Part shown: piece by piece, positions 34,807-46,200 of the stretch
Layout of the letters: every line of letters starts with the position of its first letter
How positions within the stretch are numbered: the first letter of the stretch is position 1
DNA from: Allacma fusca
Taxonomy: Eukaryota; Arthropoda; Collembola; Symphypleona; Sminthuridae
Reading direction: 5' to 3'
DNA: 64,000 nt
Assembly (NCBI GenBank): GCA_947179485.1
Contig: OX359245.1
Coordinates: 33,963,067-34,027,066, forward strand
Translations under genes and position numbers: made by a program
The notes under the pieces: model-generated
Databases searched by the model: none
Told to the model about the DNA's origin: nothing
What the model saw: the letters and a program-made list of their open reading frames with translations, nothing else

Positions 34807-35394
34807 TACGCTAAACCTCAAATTATCGCTTAGAGAGGTTTTTCGTTGATAATGCAGCGATGTCGCCTGCGTATTCAATAATTATCATTGAGCCAGAATA
34901 CGTGGTATTCTGACGCGTAAATTCTTAATCAGCTCAAAATGCTACAGATGAATTACAGTGTAAAGGTTTATATAGTATAAGGTGTATACGTGTTTTTAGG
35001 TAGCAGATGCATTATCGTAGATTTAAATAGTTTATTTCTCTTTCTGATTTAGGTTGTATTTGAATTAATGCGTCCCGTTTGGTAATATTTCAATAGCAAG
35101 GACGGTGCCTTCAAATATTTTCCGTACTTTGCAAGTAAATCTAGTAAAACTCCATTTGACCAATCGAATCCAACAACTAGTTACAACATATTCTCCACCT
35201 GCTCGTCAATTTTGTTGACGTCATACTGAAAGTTTCAAAAAAAACAAATCATGATTGTATTTAGCATTACGTCGTAAATCTACGAAAAAATCCTGCAGTG
35301 TATAGTTTCGCACAGAATCTTTATATGCAATAATGAAAGATCTTTAAACTCTCAGCTCATACTCACCTTTTCAAACATTGTATTGTTATGGGTT
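34807..35394. other. intergenic, nothing supported
   Basis: AT-rich sequence between the split TA-type element and the trehalase pseudogene. No frame or repeat is called. Confidence 0.4.
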
Positions 35395-36660
35395 TTGTAA
35401 GTGACGTAATTATTAGTAATTCACTTTTGCGCAGTCTCCAATGCTACTTTGCTTGCTCCTCATTTCCAGTGGCTTCCAAGGCTTCAATGAACCAATGTAC
35501 ATACATACGGCGCCCAGGCATTTGGAAAGTCCCATTGCTTTCCACTATGGATCAAGGATGATGGTATTCCGCCAGGGTAGTCCAGCACTCCCATTCTTTT
35601 CAAATATTCCAAAACCATCTGGGGTTTGTTTGTCATGGTGGGGAGATTTAAAACGAGTGGCAAAAAATATTCCCTGGTTAAAAATCCGTTTTATGGCCTT
35701 GCCTTCCCTCCGTGTCAATGTAGTCAAACCAAGAGCCTTGTGTTTCATTCCTAAAAACCGCATTTATTGTTTCTTCCCATTGCTTAGCGATTTTGGAGTA
35801 GAAACTGCCCTTGTTCCCATTTCCAAGCTACAGTTAATGTCGGAAAATATCTCAGTTGCAATATTTGTGTAATCGCATTAATGTATTAATTTAAATTTTA
35901 AAATGATTACCATTTGATGAAATTTCTGTAATAGTTTTTCATTTCGGAGAATAAGCAATTCTAAATCCACTGGTATTACAAATCTAGCCTTGCAGTCCTG
36001 CAGCAAACCAGACGCTACAAAAATGTTATATTTTATTCTAAAATTTTAATTATTACAATTTTACCAAAATTTATAACTTTTTTCCCTGTGTAAATTATCT
36101 GAATTAAATTATTTTTGTCCAACTTACTAGACGTATTTTGAGGAAGAAACCAGCGAGACTCAGCCGCGGTTTTTAAATCCATGTACAGCTCATCTTTTGA
36201 CTTCGAATCCGTTAAACTTTCTGCGAGGTTAGGATCCTCACCAAATAAATAAATTCAGTCAATAACTCCCGAACAAAAAGGAAGAGCAAGTGAAGATAAA
36301 TAGTTATCATGAAATAAATTCACACAAAAATTAAAGTAAATTAACCTCACTTCTAGGATTCGGGTCTGGGATCAGAAATCTCCACATTGTATCTAATGAC
36401 TGTGTAATTTTGATTGCCCCTCACATTAACAACACATGAACACATGAGCGATTATTCATCCAAAAGTCAAATTCCTTCTCCAAAATCTGGACGTGGTTTT
36501 TCAAAAACATAAAATCCCCCGTAAATTAATTTTAATGTTACGCTTGCAATGAATCTAATTAAATTTAATCTCAAGAGCCTACCCCTTGAAATTCTTCTTT
36601 GATAAGATTCATTTTTTAAGTCGGTAAACAGGTGATCTGACTTGCTCTACGCTCTTTCTT
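35395..36660 (-). pseudogene. trehalase (GH37) pseudogene, introns retained
   Basis: Trehalase splits trehalose, the main insect blood sugar, into glucose. Minus-strand segments in correct order match the family. FDFWMNNRS is at about 36,470, RYNVEISDPRPES at about 36,400-36,358, DLKTAAESRWF at about 36,170, SFYSKIAKQWEETINAVF and GSWFDY at about 35,800-35,715, LDYPGGIPSS at about 35,570, and signature 2 QWDFPNAWAP at 35,538-35,509. FIEALEATGNEEQAK follows. Lesions include a stop after PRPES, a frame change after the tryptophan-motif region, stops near KTDF, a frame change before LDYPGG, and a stop replacing tryptophan near the end. The two inner gaps (about 36,340-36,237 and 36,128-35,863) keep splice-like borders (GTGAGG; GTAAGT donor), so this is a duplicated-gene relic, not a processed copy. 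The N-terminal third is too decayed to read. The 143-codon plus-strand frame at 35,441-35,872 is its antisense shadow. Confidence 0.85.
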
Positions 36661-36819
36661 TATTGGATTCCTGAGAGGAATCATTGGAAGTGTTAGATTG
36701 AAACAACAACGTAATCATAAATGAAACGAAGCCACTTGGCTCTGTCACTAACGCAAGCATCTGTATACAAAGAAACAAGCACCTCCACCGCTGACAGGTT
36801 TAATTGTTAGTTATAGTAA

Positions 36820-37545
36820 TCCAATAATAGGAAACAATCCGCCACCTAGAGACCTAACAAATGATAAAAAGTTTCCTAGAAAATACATACAGTTTCCTGC
36901 AGACAAGTGCCAAAATATTGAAACCATATTATTGTGTAAATCAACATATTGATATTCTTGGGTATTAGTATTTGCATTTCATTTATGAACAGGATAACTG
37001 CTTTACATGGATTCTTGATTGAAATTAAAATTATGGTCAAGTTTTTTTGTTTTCGAATACATTATTTTGCATTAAGTGGAACTGTTTGCATTTAATTTAA
37101 ATTACTACTTAACCCTGTAATATCTTGACAATTTTTGAGCTACCTTGTGTTCTGAACAAATGGCTGATATATCAAGGAAACTTTGTGCATGCTTCGTATT
37201 GATCGGTGGATAAATTGAGTTCAATAAGGAACATAGTTTCATAACACCGAGGATTCCCGAGACTTCGCAGCAAGTCCAATAGTGAATTAGGAACAACTTT
37301 TAGTACGGTAATGGGGAGTTCTTCTAAATAAATGGGATTTGGATAGATACACGTAAAAAAACATTCCTATTGTAACTATACTATAATTACTACCTGCATT
37401 TCCGAATTTACAAGAGTTCATCGATCATTTGGCCATAGCTGGGTAGCTCTGTAAAAAAATGCCAAAATATCCCCGAAGAAAGGCACTATCAGTATCAACA
37501 GTGACAGGCAAGATCTGCATTTTTGCAACTTTGGAGACTGTCCTT
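36820..37545 (-). repeat. duplicated block with chemoreceptor exon-1 remnant, partner of 22,800-23,580
   Basis: Collinear with 22,800-23,580. At 37,540-37,430 (minus) a broken first-exon piece reads CLSLLILIVPFFGDILAFFY and RATQLWPND, aligning with the second part of exon 1 of the intact gene (CRFAIWILSM...YRLTQLWVTN); a TGA follows. It is directly joined to exon 2 of the neighbouring paralogue. Confidence 0.75.
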
Positions 37546-38139
37546 ATTGGAAACTGCATTTCAAATATGTGTGATGGCAAATGGGGGTAGGCCATGGCCA
37601 CAATAACCCACAAGATGCAACTGGCACATACATAGAACATCATTCTAGCAAAGTCTTCGTAAGCTGGATTTCTAAAGTTTCTCTCTGAAATAAATGACAT
37701 ATGTATGTACACTATCGAGTGTTGTGTAGTCTTTATGTGTAACCAAGGCCAACTGTAAGTCACATCTCTTACCTTCCAATCGTCTGCGGAAAAGGAAATA
37801 TTGATTGTATAGTAATGGAAAGAGCTCGCGTATATAAACGATTTTTGCACAAATGCAAAAGCAAACCATGCTATGAGTAAAATTTATTATGACCCACGAT
37901 CTTATTTCCAAACCTAACAAATCCCATTCATTATTTATGGTTATCCTGCAGATATTGTTGCATAAATATCCACAGGAAAACACCATTGATGCTATCCAAG
38001 CTGCGAAGCGAAATTTGGTTTTTGCAACTTCAGGGCAATTTCGAACATAATTCCAATTGATGCGCAGGCACCCAGTGTAATGACTCCGTAGGATGCCGTC
38101 TTTTAAGTAACGGGTTGACACTGGCCCCAATATATGCAT
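37542..38139 (-). pseudogene. chemoreceptor paralogue, truncated and chimeric
   Basis: Exon 1 (38,139-37,773) starts MHILGPVSTRYLKDGIL and ends in phase 1 at GTAAGAG, as in the gene at 12.8-14.3 kb. Exon 2 starts after TTATTTCAG at 37,684 and aligns through MAYPHLPSHIFEMQFPIRT. At about 37,542 the match to exon 2 stops and the sequence turns into the middle of another paralogue's exon 1 (KVAKMQ...). The second half of exon 2 and all of exon 3 are missing, so a full receptor cannot be made. A deletion that fused two tandem paralogues explains it. Confidence 0.8.
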
Positions 38140-39900
38140 AATTTTTAACAGTGAATACGTTTTCTGAGTCACATGCTAAATTTCAAACGAGAATAGCTGC
38201 AATGGTATTTCGGTTACAGTTTTCATTCGATCTGAGCTTCACTTTAAGCTTTTTCTATTGGAGGCTCACTCCAATAGCGCGTCAAAACTATACTTGCCTT
38301 ATTCTCATGTGTAGTCTTATCACATTGTCTAAATGAGACTCGCGGGTATTCTTAAATAGAGGGAATCGAAAATGTCATTCCACAGTGGTAAACGCAATCA
38401 TTTCCGAAGAGTCCGGAAAGACATGGGACATTAAAAGGAGCAAACAAATATGCAATCAACTTGGGTCGGAATGGAGTGATCATCCCTGGAGGTTAGAAAC
38501 GGATATGCAGAAATTCGATTAGAACATTACAAGGTAGTCTTGTGGATTGTACAGCAAATAAGTTTAGTTTGCATTAGGCATACTCACTTAGCAGGAATCA
38601 TTAATGCTTGTCCCACTCAAACCTTGAAAGGTTCTGAAATATGAAATATACATTTGTTGCATTTCAACATGTAATCACTGCAACCAGCCACATAATTTTG
38701 TCAATACTGGTTCTTCGCAGACCAACAATAAGGACGTAATTGTTCCATAATAAAATATTTAAAGCAGTATTAGCTTACGAATGACCTACGTAGTTCTACA
38801 TATTTATATAAATTTTATAAATATTATTTGTGGTTGCAATATTTGTATGAATTACAAATATAATTTAATGACAGTAAAACTACCAAAATTGATGTGAAAC
38901 ACTCGGGTAATGGTTAAAGTACATTTTATGATTTCTGCCATTTTCTTTCATGCATTACTCGTTTTTTGTACGTCTTTCGAATAATAAGTCGAGGAATTTA
39001 TTGCACATAAAAAATTCTGAAGCAGTTGGTAATAGTGAGTCACAAAAAGTGATTAAATGGTATAGCGTACGAGAATCCCTGACAAGGGACTTCCTACGCT
39101 CCAGTTTAAATAAGTCCGTAATCTCCAGTGTTAACTTTACATACGATGAAAGTATCTACAATTGCGAATGAATTAAGAAGTTACATAATGATCCTAGCAA
39201 ATATCTGTAAAAGTTGTATTTTGAGCTCTCAGTCTTATTCTGAGAGTTATTCCTTCCAGTTATAATTTTATTTTCCCGAGTTTAACATCTTGTAATGTTT
39301 CAAGTTTTAATTTTTATGTCAATGATCAAAAGATCATCAGCTTCAATTTTATTTCCTTGTTAATATAACAATCAGCATTCAGGTTAATCATCCCAATGTG
39401 GTGCTTGAGTGATTATTTATTTCGTCAGCTATTAAAGCACGGTTAATAAATATCTAACTAGTTCAGCTCATTTTCACAAAGAAAGCCCAAAGCTGAGCTT
39501 AAGATGTTGGCCCAATGAAAAAGATCCTTCCCACATATGTATGTACACCCATGAAGTTTCGTATCGAACAGACCCCCGGATTAAAAGCGCTTTAGTTAAG
39601 ATATTGATAAGCAATTAAAAGTACGGAATAATGTTAAAATTTTAGAATATTGCGATTTTGTTTACAAATAATTTTTCCTGTGCAAGATGTCTTGGGACTG
39701 AGTGATTTTAACTATTGAAGCCTCTGGACGGGGTTTAAACGTGCCTTCCTGGACTACCCTATTGTCTGTCCCAAATTTGTGGCTCCGTGGATCGAGTTTG
39801 GTTCAAGCAGAGGACATTTCTTGCTTTTTCATTGATTTGGCAGAGGATTCATTAATGTCTTGTGCACTTTATTGTACACAATTATCATTTCAAGTCTGAG
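38140..39900. other. intergenic, nothing firmly supported
   Basis: AT-rich. The plus-strand frame 38,950-39,171 (73 codons) has no recognised motif and might be part of the old retroelement that follows. Confidence 0.35.
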
Positions 39901-42250
39901 GTTCGTATTGACTGGAAACAAGGTACGCAAATGATTACGTTATAATTTGTCCGACCCAAATAAGTCTCATAAAAGACCTACATAAGTCCAGTGCTGCATC
40001 AAGATCACAATCTAGTTCTTATTGGCATACTCGTTCTACTCGATCGCATTCTACCTCTGATTTTGTAGATATATCTTAATTTGGAAACGTTCTTCAGGCA
40101 GCTCATAGGCACCTTAAACCCCGAATATTATCCAATGAATCTTTAAAAATTTGTGATAAAAGAACTTGTGTATCTATACCTCAACCCTTACCATTAAAAG
40201 CAGTACACCAATGACTTTTACTTGTAGTTTTTTAACTTCTCTTCAAATAAGGTTACAACAAATAAATTGCTCACATAAACTTCAACCTGAAGTTATTAAC
40301 GTATGTAATTTATTTAAGAAACCTCAAGGGTTGAATAAGAAAGTGACGACTATAGCTACATAAAATCCCACTACCCTTGTGGTTATCGACACAGCTCCCA
40401 TAAAATCTGTAATTATTATTATTCTATTTAAGAAAATACATCAATTTTATTAAGCTAATCACAACGTGAATAATTTTATTGTTCATTTGAAGCAGGTCAT
40501 TGCTCTATATGATTGGGATTGGTCTGAGATGCTCAGAAATCTCCCTAATTTACTGATATATATAAGTGGTTACAAACCGAAATTTCTAGAGCCGTTAGTC
40601 TTATTGCTAATATTTTTGCAATGTATACTGCTCTGGGTAAGCTATACTGTAAGAATAGGCAAGATTATCTTCATCAGTTACTTTTTATATGATTTTGATT
40701 TTTTTTGCACTCGTTATGACGCTACTACGTCAGATGCAGATCGTTTAACATGGGGTAAAGCTGGATTACAACCCAAATACGACATTACAACTGGGGGATT
40801 AAGCTTCACAAATATCGCTGCTTTAGTGAGATTTTGTGAATAACGAGAATTTCAAGTAGAAGATGTTACCATTTCGGATATACATTATCCAAAATAAAGA
40901 CATTATAAAAACATAATAAAGCAATTGACAGTATCTGATGCCCCAAATGCACAAGTAAACAGCTGAAGGTCAACCCCTTCAGAACAATCGTACAGTCAAT
41001 AATTTAATAAATAGTAATACATTATTTAATCATAAGGTTACTCATTATCTTCGCAGTCTTGCTAATAACGAAGTATGCTCTGTAGAAAGTGGATGCTGTC
41101 CCTGCCTGTTTAGTCCATTTTTACTTTAAGCATTCCTTCTTGTAGACAAATGTACATAGTACATGCCCACTACAGAAATTCATTCCACTCATTCACGTTA
41201 TTTTACACCAGGTCAGGCAAAAGAAAAACAGTTTCAGGTTAGTTTGCCCTGTCATCAACCCTCATAAAAATGTTCTATTGGCTGTTAATGCGTCTCGCTT
41301 TGCTCAAGTTATAGTCTCAGGCCTTTTGGTAGGATTTTCTGAACGCTGTGATTTTGTACAATCCAACTCATCTTCTGACATTTCGGTTTTTACAAAACCT
41401 GACTCCGGATGTAATTACTCATGGTTATTAAGATAAGTTCCAAACGCACTTCAAGTGAACTAACTGCGATACTAAACCAATATTCCTGTATTTTGACGTA
41501 AAGTATTTATGATTTTCAAGTATGTACACTCCCGCCCATGCGAATTACCTTACCTCGGATGTGCGCGTTCATGCAAAACATAAATTAAGCTCCGTGGGGC
41601 GATAAATATTTCAAAATTACTGTATGCAATGTTCCACTCCCGTATTTCGTATTCCACAAAGGCCAAACAAATGTCGTTTGGCTTGTGATTTTTGAATATT
41701 TAATTAAAATGTTCGATATGAATTTTTCCCTCTTCGAATGCATGACTAGCTCCGACACGCTAAGTAGTTTTTTGCCTTTGATTTATTTAGTGGCTATAAT
41801 CAGACGTTGATCCATCCTTAGACATTTGTAAGGTATCGTTACAGATTTCGGTAAAATCATGTACCTCCGTGTATGCTTTGGTCTCAAGAATGTTCCAGCA
41901 TATTTCCAAAAGTTAGCTATGCTCACTCTTGGAAATATATTGTGTGTCATATATTGATGATATAATTCCTATATCGTGATTTGGATCCTTGTTAAATCCC
42001 TTGTTAAGGTAAATTTCGTTCTGAATCCTTGGAAGTGTTGGTTTCCCAAGCCAGAGCAAATAATGTTTGGTTTTCATTGTATCGAGACCAATATCAATCG
42101 TTGAATTATTTTAGCCCATGGTTACGACCGTTTGTATGAGGGGCGGTCTCCATTGGTTTGAAATCAAATAGTGGCATCCGGCGGCAACCTGTCATTGTCC
42201 GTCATCTAATGAGCTACCCCTATCTGGAATTAAGACTCAATATCCTTAAG
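39900..42250 (+). pseudogene. ancient Ty3/gypsy-like retroelement remnant
   Basis: The clear anchor is a reverse-transcriptase palm at 41,835-41,967. It reads YLRVCFGLKNVPAYFQKLA, then TLGNILCV, then, one frame over, YIDDII at 41,950-41,967. This is the gypsy-type FGLKNAPxxFQ...YxDD arrangement. Upstream, SNSSSDISVFTKPDSG (about 41,365) could be the RT fingers. A 125-codon frame at 40,466-40,843 and a serine-rich stretch near 40,000 may be old gag or protease. Stops and frameshifts are frequent; LTRs were not found. Borders are approximate. Confidence 0.6.
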
Positions 42251-43264
42251 AGAGCAAACCAAAAATGATAATAATTAAAACTAGCATCCCAATGATTCTT
42301 GCCATAGACCAGTGCACATTTTAATTTGTTGTATAAAAGAAGTTGTTGTTTTGAATGAAATTCAATTCCTTTTAAGAATAATAAAAATGCATTCGGATTA
42401 TTCCAGACGAACCTGTAATAGATGAACTAATGATTTTTTTATGCAGATTTTCGTAAGTTAAACGTTTTCTGCGATTCCTAAAAAAGATGACAAAAGTGCA
42501 CTGCGAGCTCCAACTCGAAGACCAATATTTCCATCAATAATTTGAATACTTCCTTAAAAAATTGTAGACAAGGATCATAAATTAATTTATATACACGATA
42601 ATCTTCCAATGCTTGATTTAATAATGTATCCGTTTTGACTTTGAAAAACTGAAAAATGTGGATGGAACCGTAGTGAAAAAAATTAAAGGGCTTTGTTTGA
42701 GTTTAATTAGAAAAAGATTTTATTGAAAGCTTCATTCTCTCAAGCATTCATAAAGGGCATGGGTAGCCAGTAGCCAGCCATTCAAATTTATAATTTACAA
42801 AATATGCACACCAATTCCCAAGCTATTTTTAGGTATAAATGTATATATCTCGTTTGTCTTTATCAAGTACACTGGGGTCGGAATTCTTAAACAATGCTCT
42901 TGATCTTGTCTGAAGAAGTAACACGGAGAAGCAATCATGAGTCTAAAACTAAAGGCACTTTTCAACCCCGGGATTTAATGCTACAAAGTATACATAGAGA
43001 AATAAATATGGTACTGTACACTGACTGGAGTTCGGAGTTAAGCTGGCATCTATGTATATAAATACATGAACATTTTAGTGAAACAAAGTAAATAGCAAAG
43101 GTTTTTGTGAGTCGGAGAAAGAAAGAAAACTATTTGCACTAGGCATACAATAAAATGAGTAATAAGAAGTCATAGGAACAATTTAGACGGGAAAAGAACT
43201 GTGGCTATGCCACTCAGGTGAGTTTGTGGAATTATTTGAGAGTAGCACTGGAAGGGTGAGACGT
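42251..43264. other. 3' flank of the VWFA gene
   Basis: No coding sequence seen. For the minus-strand gene, an AATAAA poly-A signal lies at 42,723-42,718, about 540 bases past the stop; use of this site is only a guess. Confidence 0.35.
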
Positions 43265-46200
43265 CTACGCAAACTTGTAGAAGGTGACGACAGACATAAG
43301 GAGAGTAATAAAAAGTCCAGGCATGGAAACCAGATTGTGAACAGCAGTATTGCATCTCATGTCCCAGTGGGAGAAAGTGACTTTCACTTGGTCAGCATAT
43401 TGGCAATCATCAACTGTGAATAAAGAAGTAACGCAAAAATTTACAACAGAGAAAAGTTTGCATGGAAGCCGTTTCAAGCTTGAAAAAATAATAGCGTCAA
43501 AATTAGAACACCATAATGTTGACTAATATGAGGCTTCTAAATCTTTAAAAGTGCTCAAGTTTTGCATTGAGATATTACCTCGGCAATCAAGTCTTTCTGA
43601 CTCTGTGGCTGCAGAAGTTGGACTAATGGAGAGATAAATAGGATCACATCCGTTTCGGTTACCATCTCCACCACATGGCTTGTTGTAAGCGATTTCAAGA
43701 TCTTCTCCCGATCCTGGTGTCTTGTACTGTCCCGTCGTCTCTTCACATTCCACGTACCTCTCATTAATGTTCAAATTACTGGGGTATCGGATACTTCGGG
43801 AGTAGCAAACTCTGACTTTCCCATTGTAACTTGAGAACTGCCCAGCAGAAAAAAAATCCTTCAGTTTTGTACACAAGCATTAAGATAAACATTGACTCGA
43901 CGTACATATCTTGTATGTTAATCCGAGCTCTACATTCCGTAGAAGATTAGATTTGATCAGTTTCAAGAATTACGTCAAAATTCAAGCAATCCAATTGAAG
44001 AGATACACACAAATAAATAGAACACAATTTTAAATATATTATAGTATTATAGTAAGTGAAATGTCTCACCCTCAGTCGGAGGTTCTTGGCACTGTAGAAA
44101 TAATCGGGGCTAATTTTGTAGTAATGAATCTTGTTTGGCGAGATAAACAAATCGGTGCCAATTTTGTCTTCATCATCTTGTGGGTACCTGTCCTTATTAC
44201 AGCGGGTGTAGGTAATGCGACCGTGATTTCCTGGAACAAACAATATACATTTAGGTTCAAGTATGAATGCTGAACTCAATTCCGCCAGCTTTTTAAGTTG
44301 GCAGATTGGAATTGGGGAGAACAAGGTAATTGTTAGCAAGAAATTAAATGTAACTTACGCTTTACATATTCCTTCACAAATCTCCCAGCTTCAGTGGAAA
44401 GATTGGCTGAGCTTTGAATTCTAATGACATCATATTCCCGATCGTACACGAAATCGTCGTAATCCCCAACTTGGTATTTACTTGTTGCATACATAATATG
44501 TACGTCTGCGGAATTCCAGTAATAAATCAGTTATTAATTCAATTTTCAATGCACAGTGGGCAACAAACACCTTTCATGCTCACACAGGGTGTCTATTAAT
44601 TACGAACGACACTTCAATGTAAGTGATTTCGCCCATTGTCAAGGAAATATTTTTCAGACTTTTCAAAACTATTTTGATAGATCGTATGTTCAGATTTTTT
44701 GAGGACCATAGGCATTAAATATTTTGATCCTCGGTCAAATTTTGCTTCAAATATCTTTGTTTGTGGGAAATGTTATAGAATTTCTCAAAAGTTGCTAACA
44801 AGTTCCTAACGTCGAGAATTGTGGAATGACCCCCGTAAAACCATAGCAAAGATAGGGAAAATCAGTTTCAGGAGCGAAAGTGCGAAAGACGGAGAAAAGA
44901 CAAAATTTCTGATTTTGAAAATGGTAATTGAATGCCTGGACTTCATAAAAATATGTTAAAACAGTATTTCTATGAAAACATTATGAAATTTGAATTGCTA
45001 TTGTCACGGGGCATGCCTACAAACTACTTCTTTCTACAAACTATCATCTACAAACTATTTAAAATCTGGAAACAAAATTACTTGAAAATGGGGGATATCT
45101 CATATTTTGCTTCACCAGGGCGAAGTCAAATAATAAATCCTGTGTATTGCAAGAATACAACCCAAAAGTAATGTAAAGTTTTTATTAACCTCCGTTGGTC
45201 CTCTCAAATTCATCCAGTTTGCCTCTGATGTCGTCCCTTAAAGTAGCTTCCAGTTTTTTGCCTTGATTGAGAAACAAAACCGTGATTCCGTTCTTATCCT
45301 GATAGTTGTCGCGTAATTCTTCCAGTTTGATTCTATCCAGCTCAGCTTGCAAGGTGGTTAGAGCTCTGACAGGTTCTAGTTGTGCTTGGTTTCCTAAGAT
45401 TAATTAACGTAATCAAATACCGTCAGTATAACCAGATTGTGCAACATCTCAACAATAATCATCGACAATAATCCAATTTGGAGCATTTTTTGATTGACAC
45501 ATTACAATTTGACTATTATTATTATAATTGAAAAACTTATTATTTCCCTTACTTATATTTTCTCCCAAAATTCTGCAGGCTAGAATTGCTGCATTATCTG
45601 TAAAGTTTGGCTTAATACGAATTGTACCATCAGCTCCGTTGATTAGGCCAAGACGGGAACCATGTGGTTTCACCCCCAACTCGTATGCTAAACTCCTGTA
45701 GAAAAAAAAATTGTACTGGCTTTAATATATCTTAATTTTAGTATTTTCTAAACAGACTAATGCAACATTAATGCAAAACATTGTATTTAATAATTACGCA
45801 ATGAATCGCTTCTGTTGCACCAATTCGAAATCCGTAGTGTCAGACGGATCAACCACGACGTAAAGAGTTGTTGGAGCCACTATTGTCTTATCTGTGTCAG
45901 GAACTTCATTGGATGAGGATTCTCTTTGTTCACAAGGAGGATCAATTGAGGAAAAGCTACCTGAAAGGTGTAACAAAATGAACTCTCACTTTACACGAAT
46001 TCAATTTTTCGGCACAACGGATCTTCAGAAATTGTATTGATTGTTAACATGTTTGTAAGAAAAATCGTGGTTGCACTTACTCGCTAAACCCATCATTTTG
46101 TCATAGGCAACCCTCACGGCATTATACAGCTCTTGAATATTTTCTGCAGTGGCAACCTTAAGAGAACTGGTTTTATTGTTGTAAATATAAGCAAAGGAGT

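Noticed and set aside
35441-35872. 143-codon plus-strand open frame
   Set aside because: The opposite strand carries recognisable trehalase blocks, including QWDFPNAWAP; this frame is antisense to the pseudogene.
40466-40843. 125-codon plus-strand frame as an independent gene
   Set aside because: It lies upstream of a decayed gypsy RT in the same orientation and is flanked by stops; more likely part of that remnant, and no domain is recognisable.
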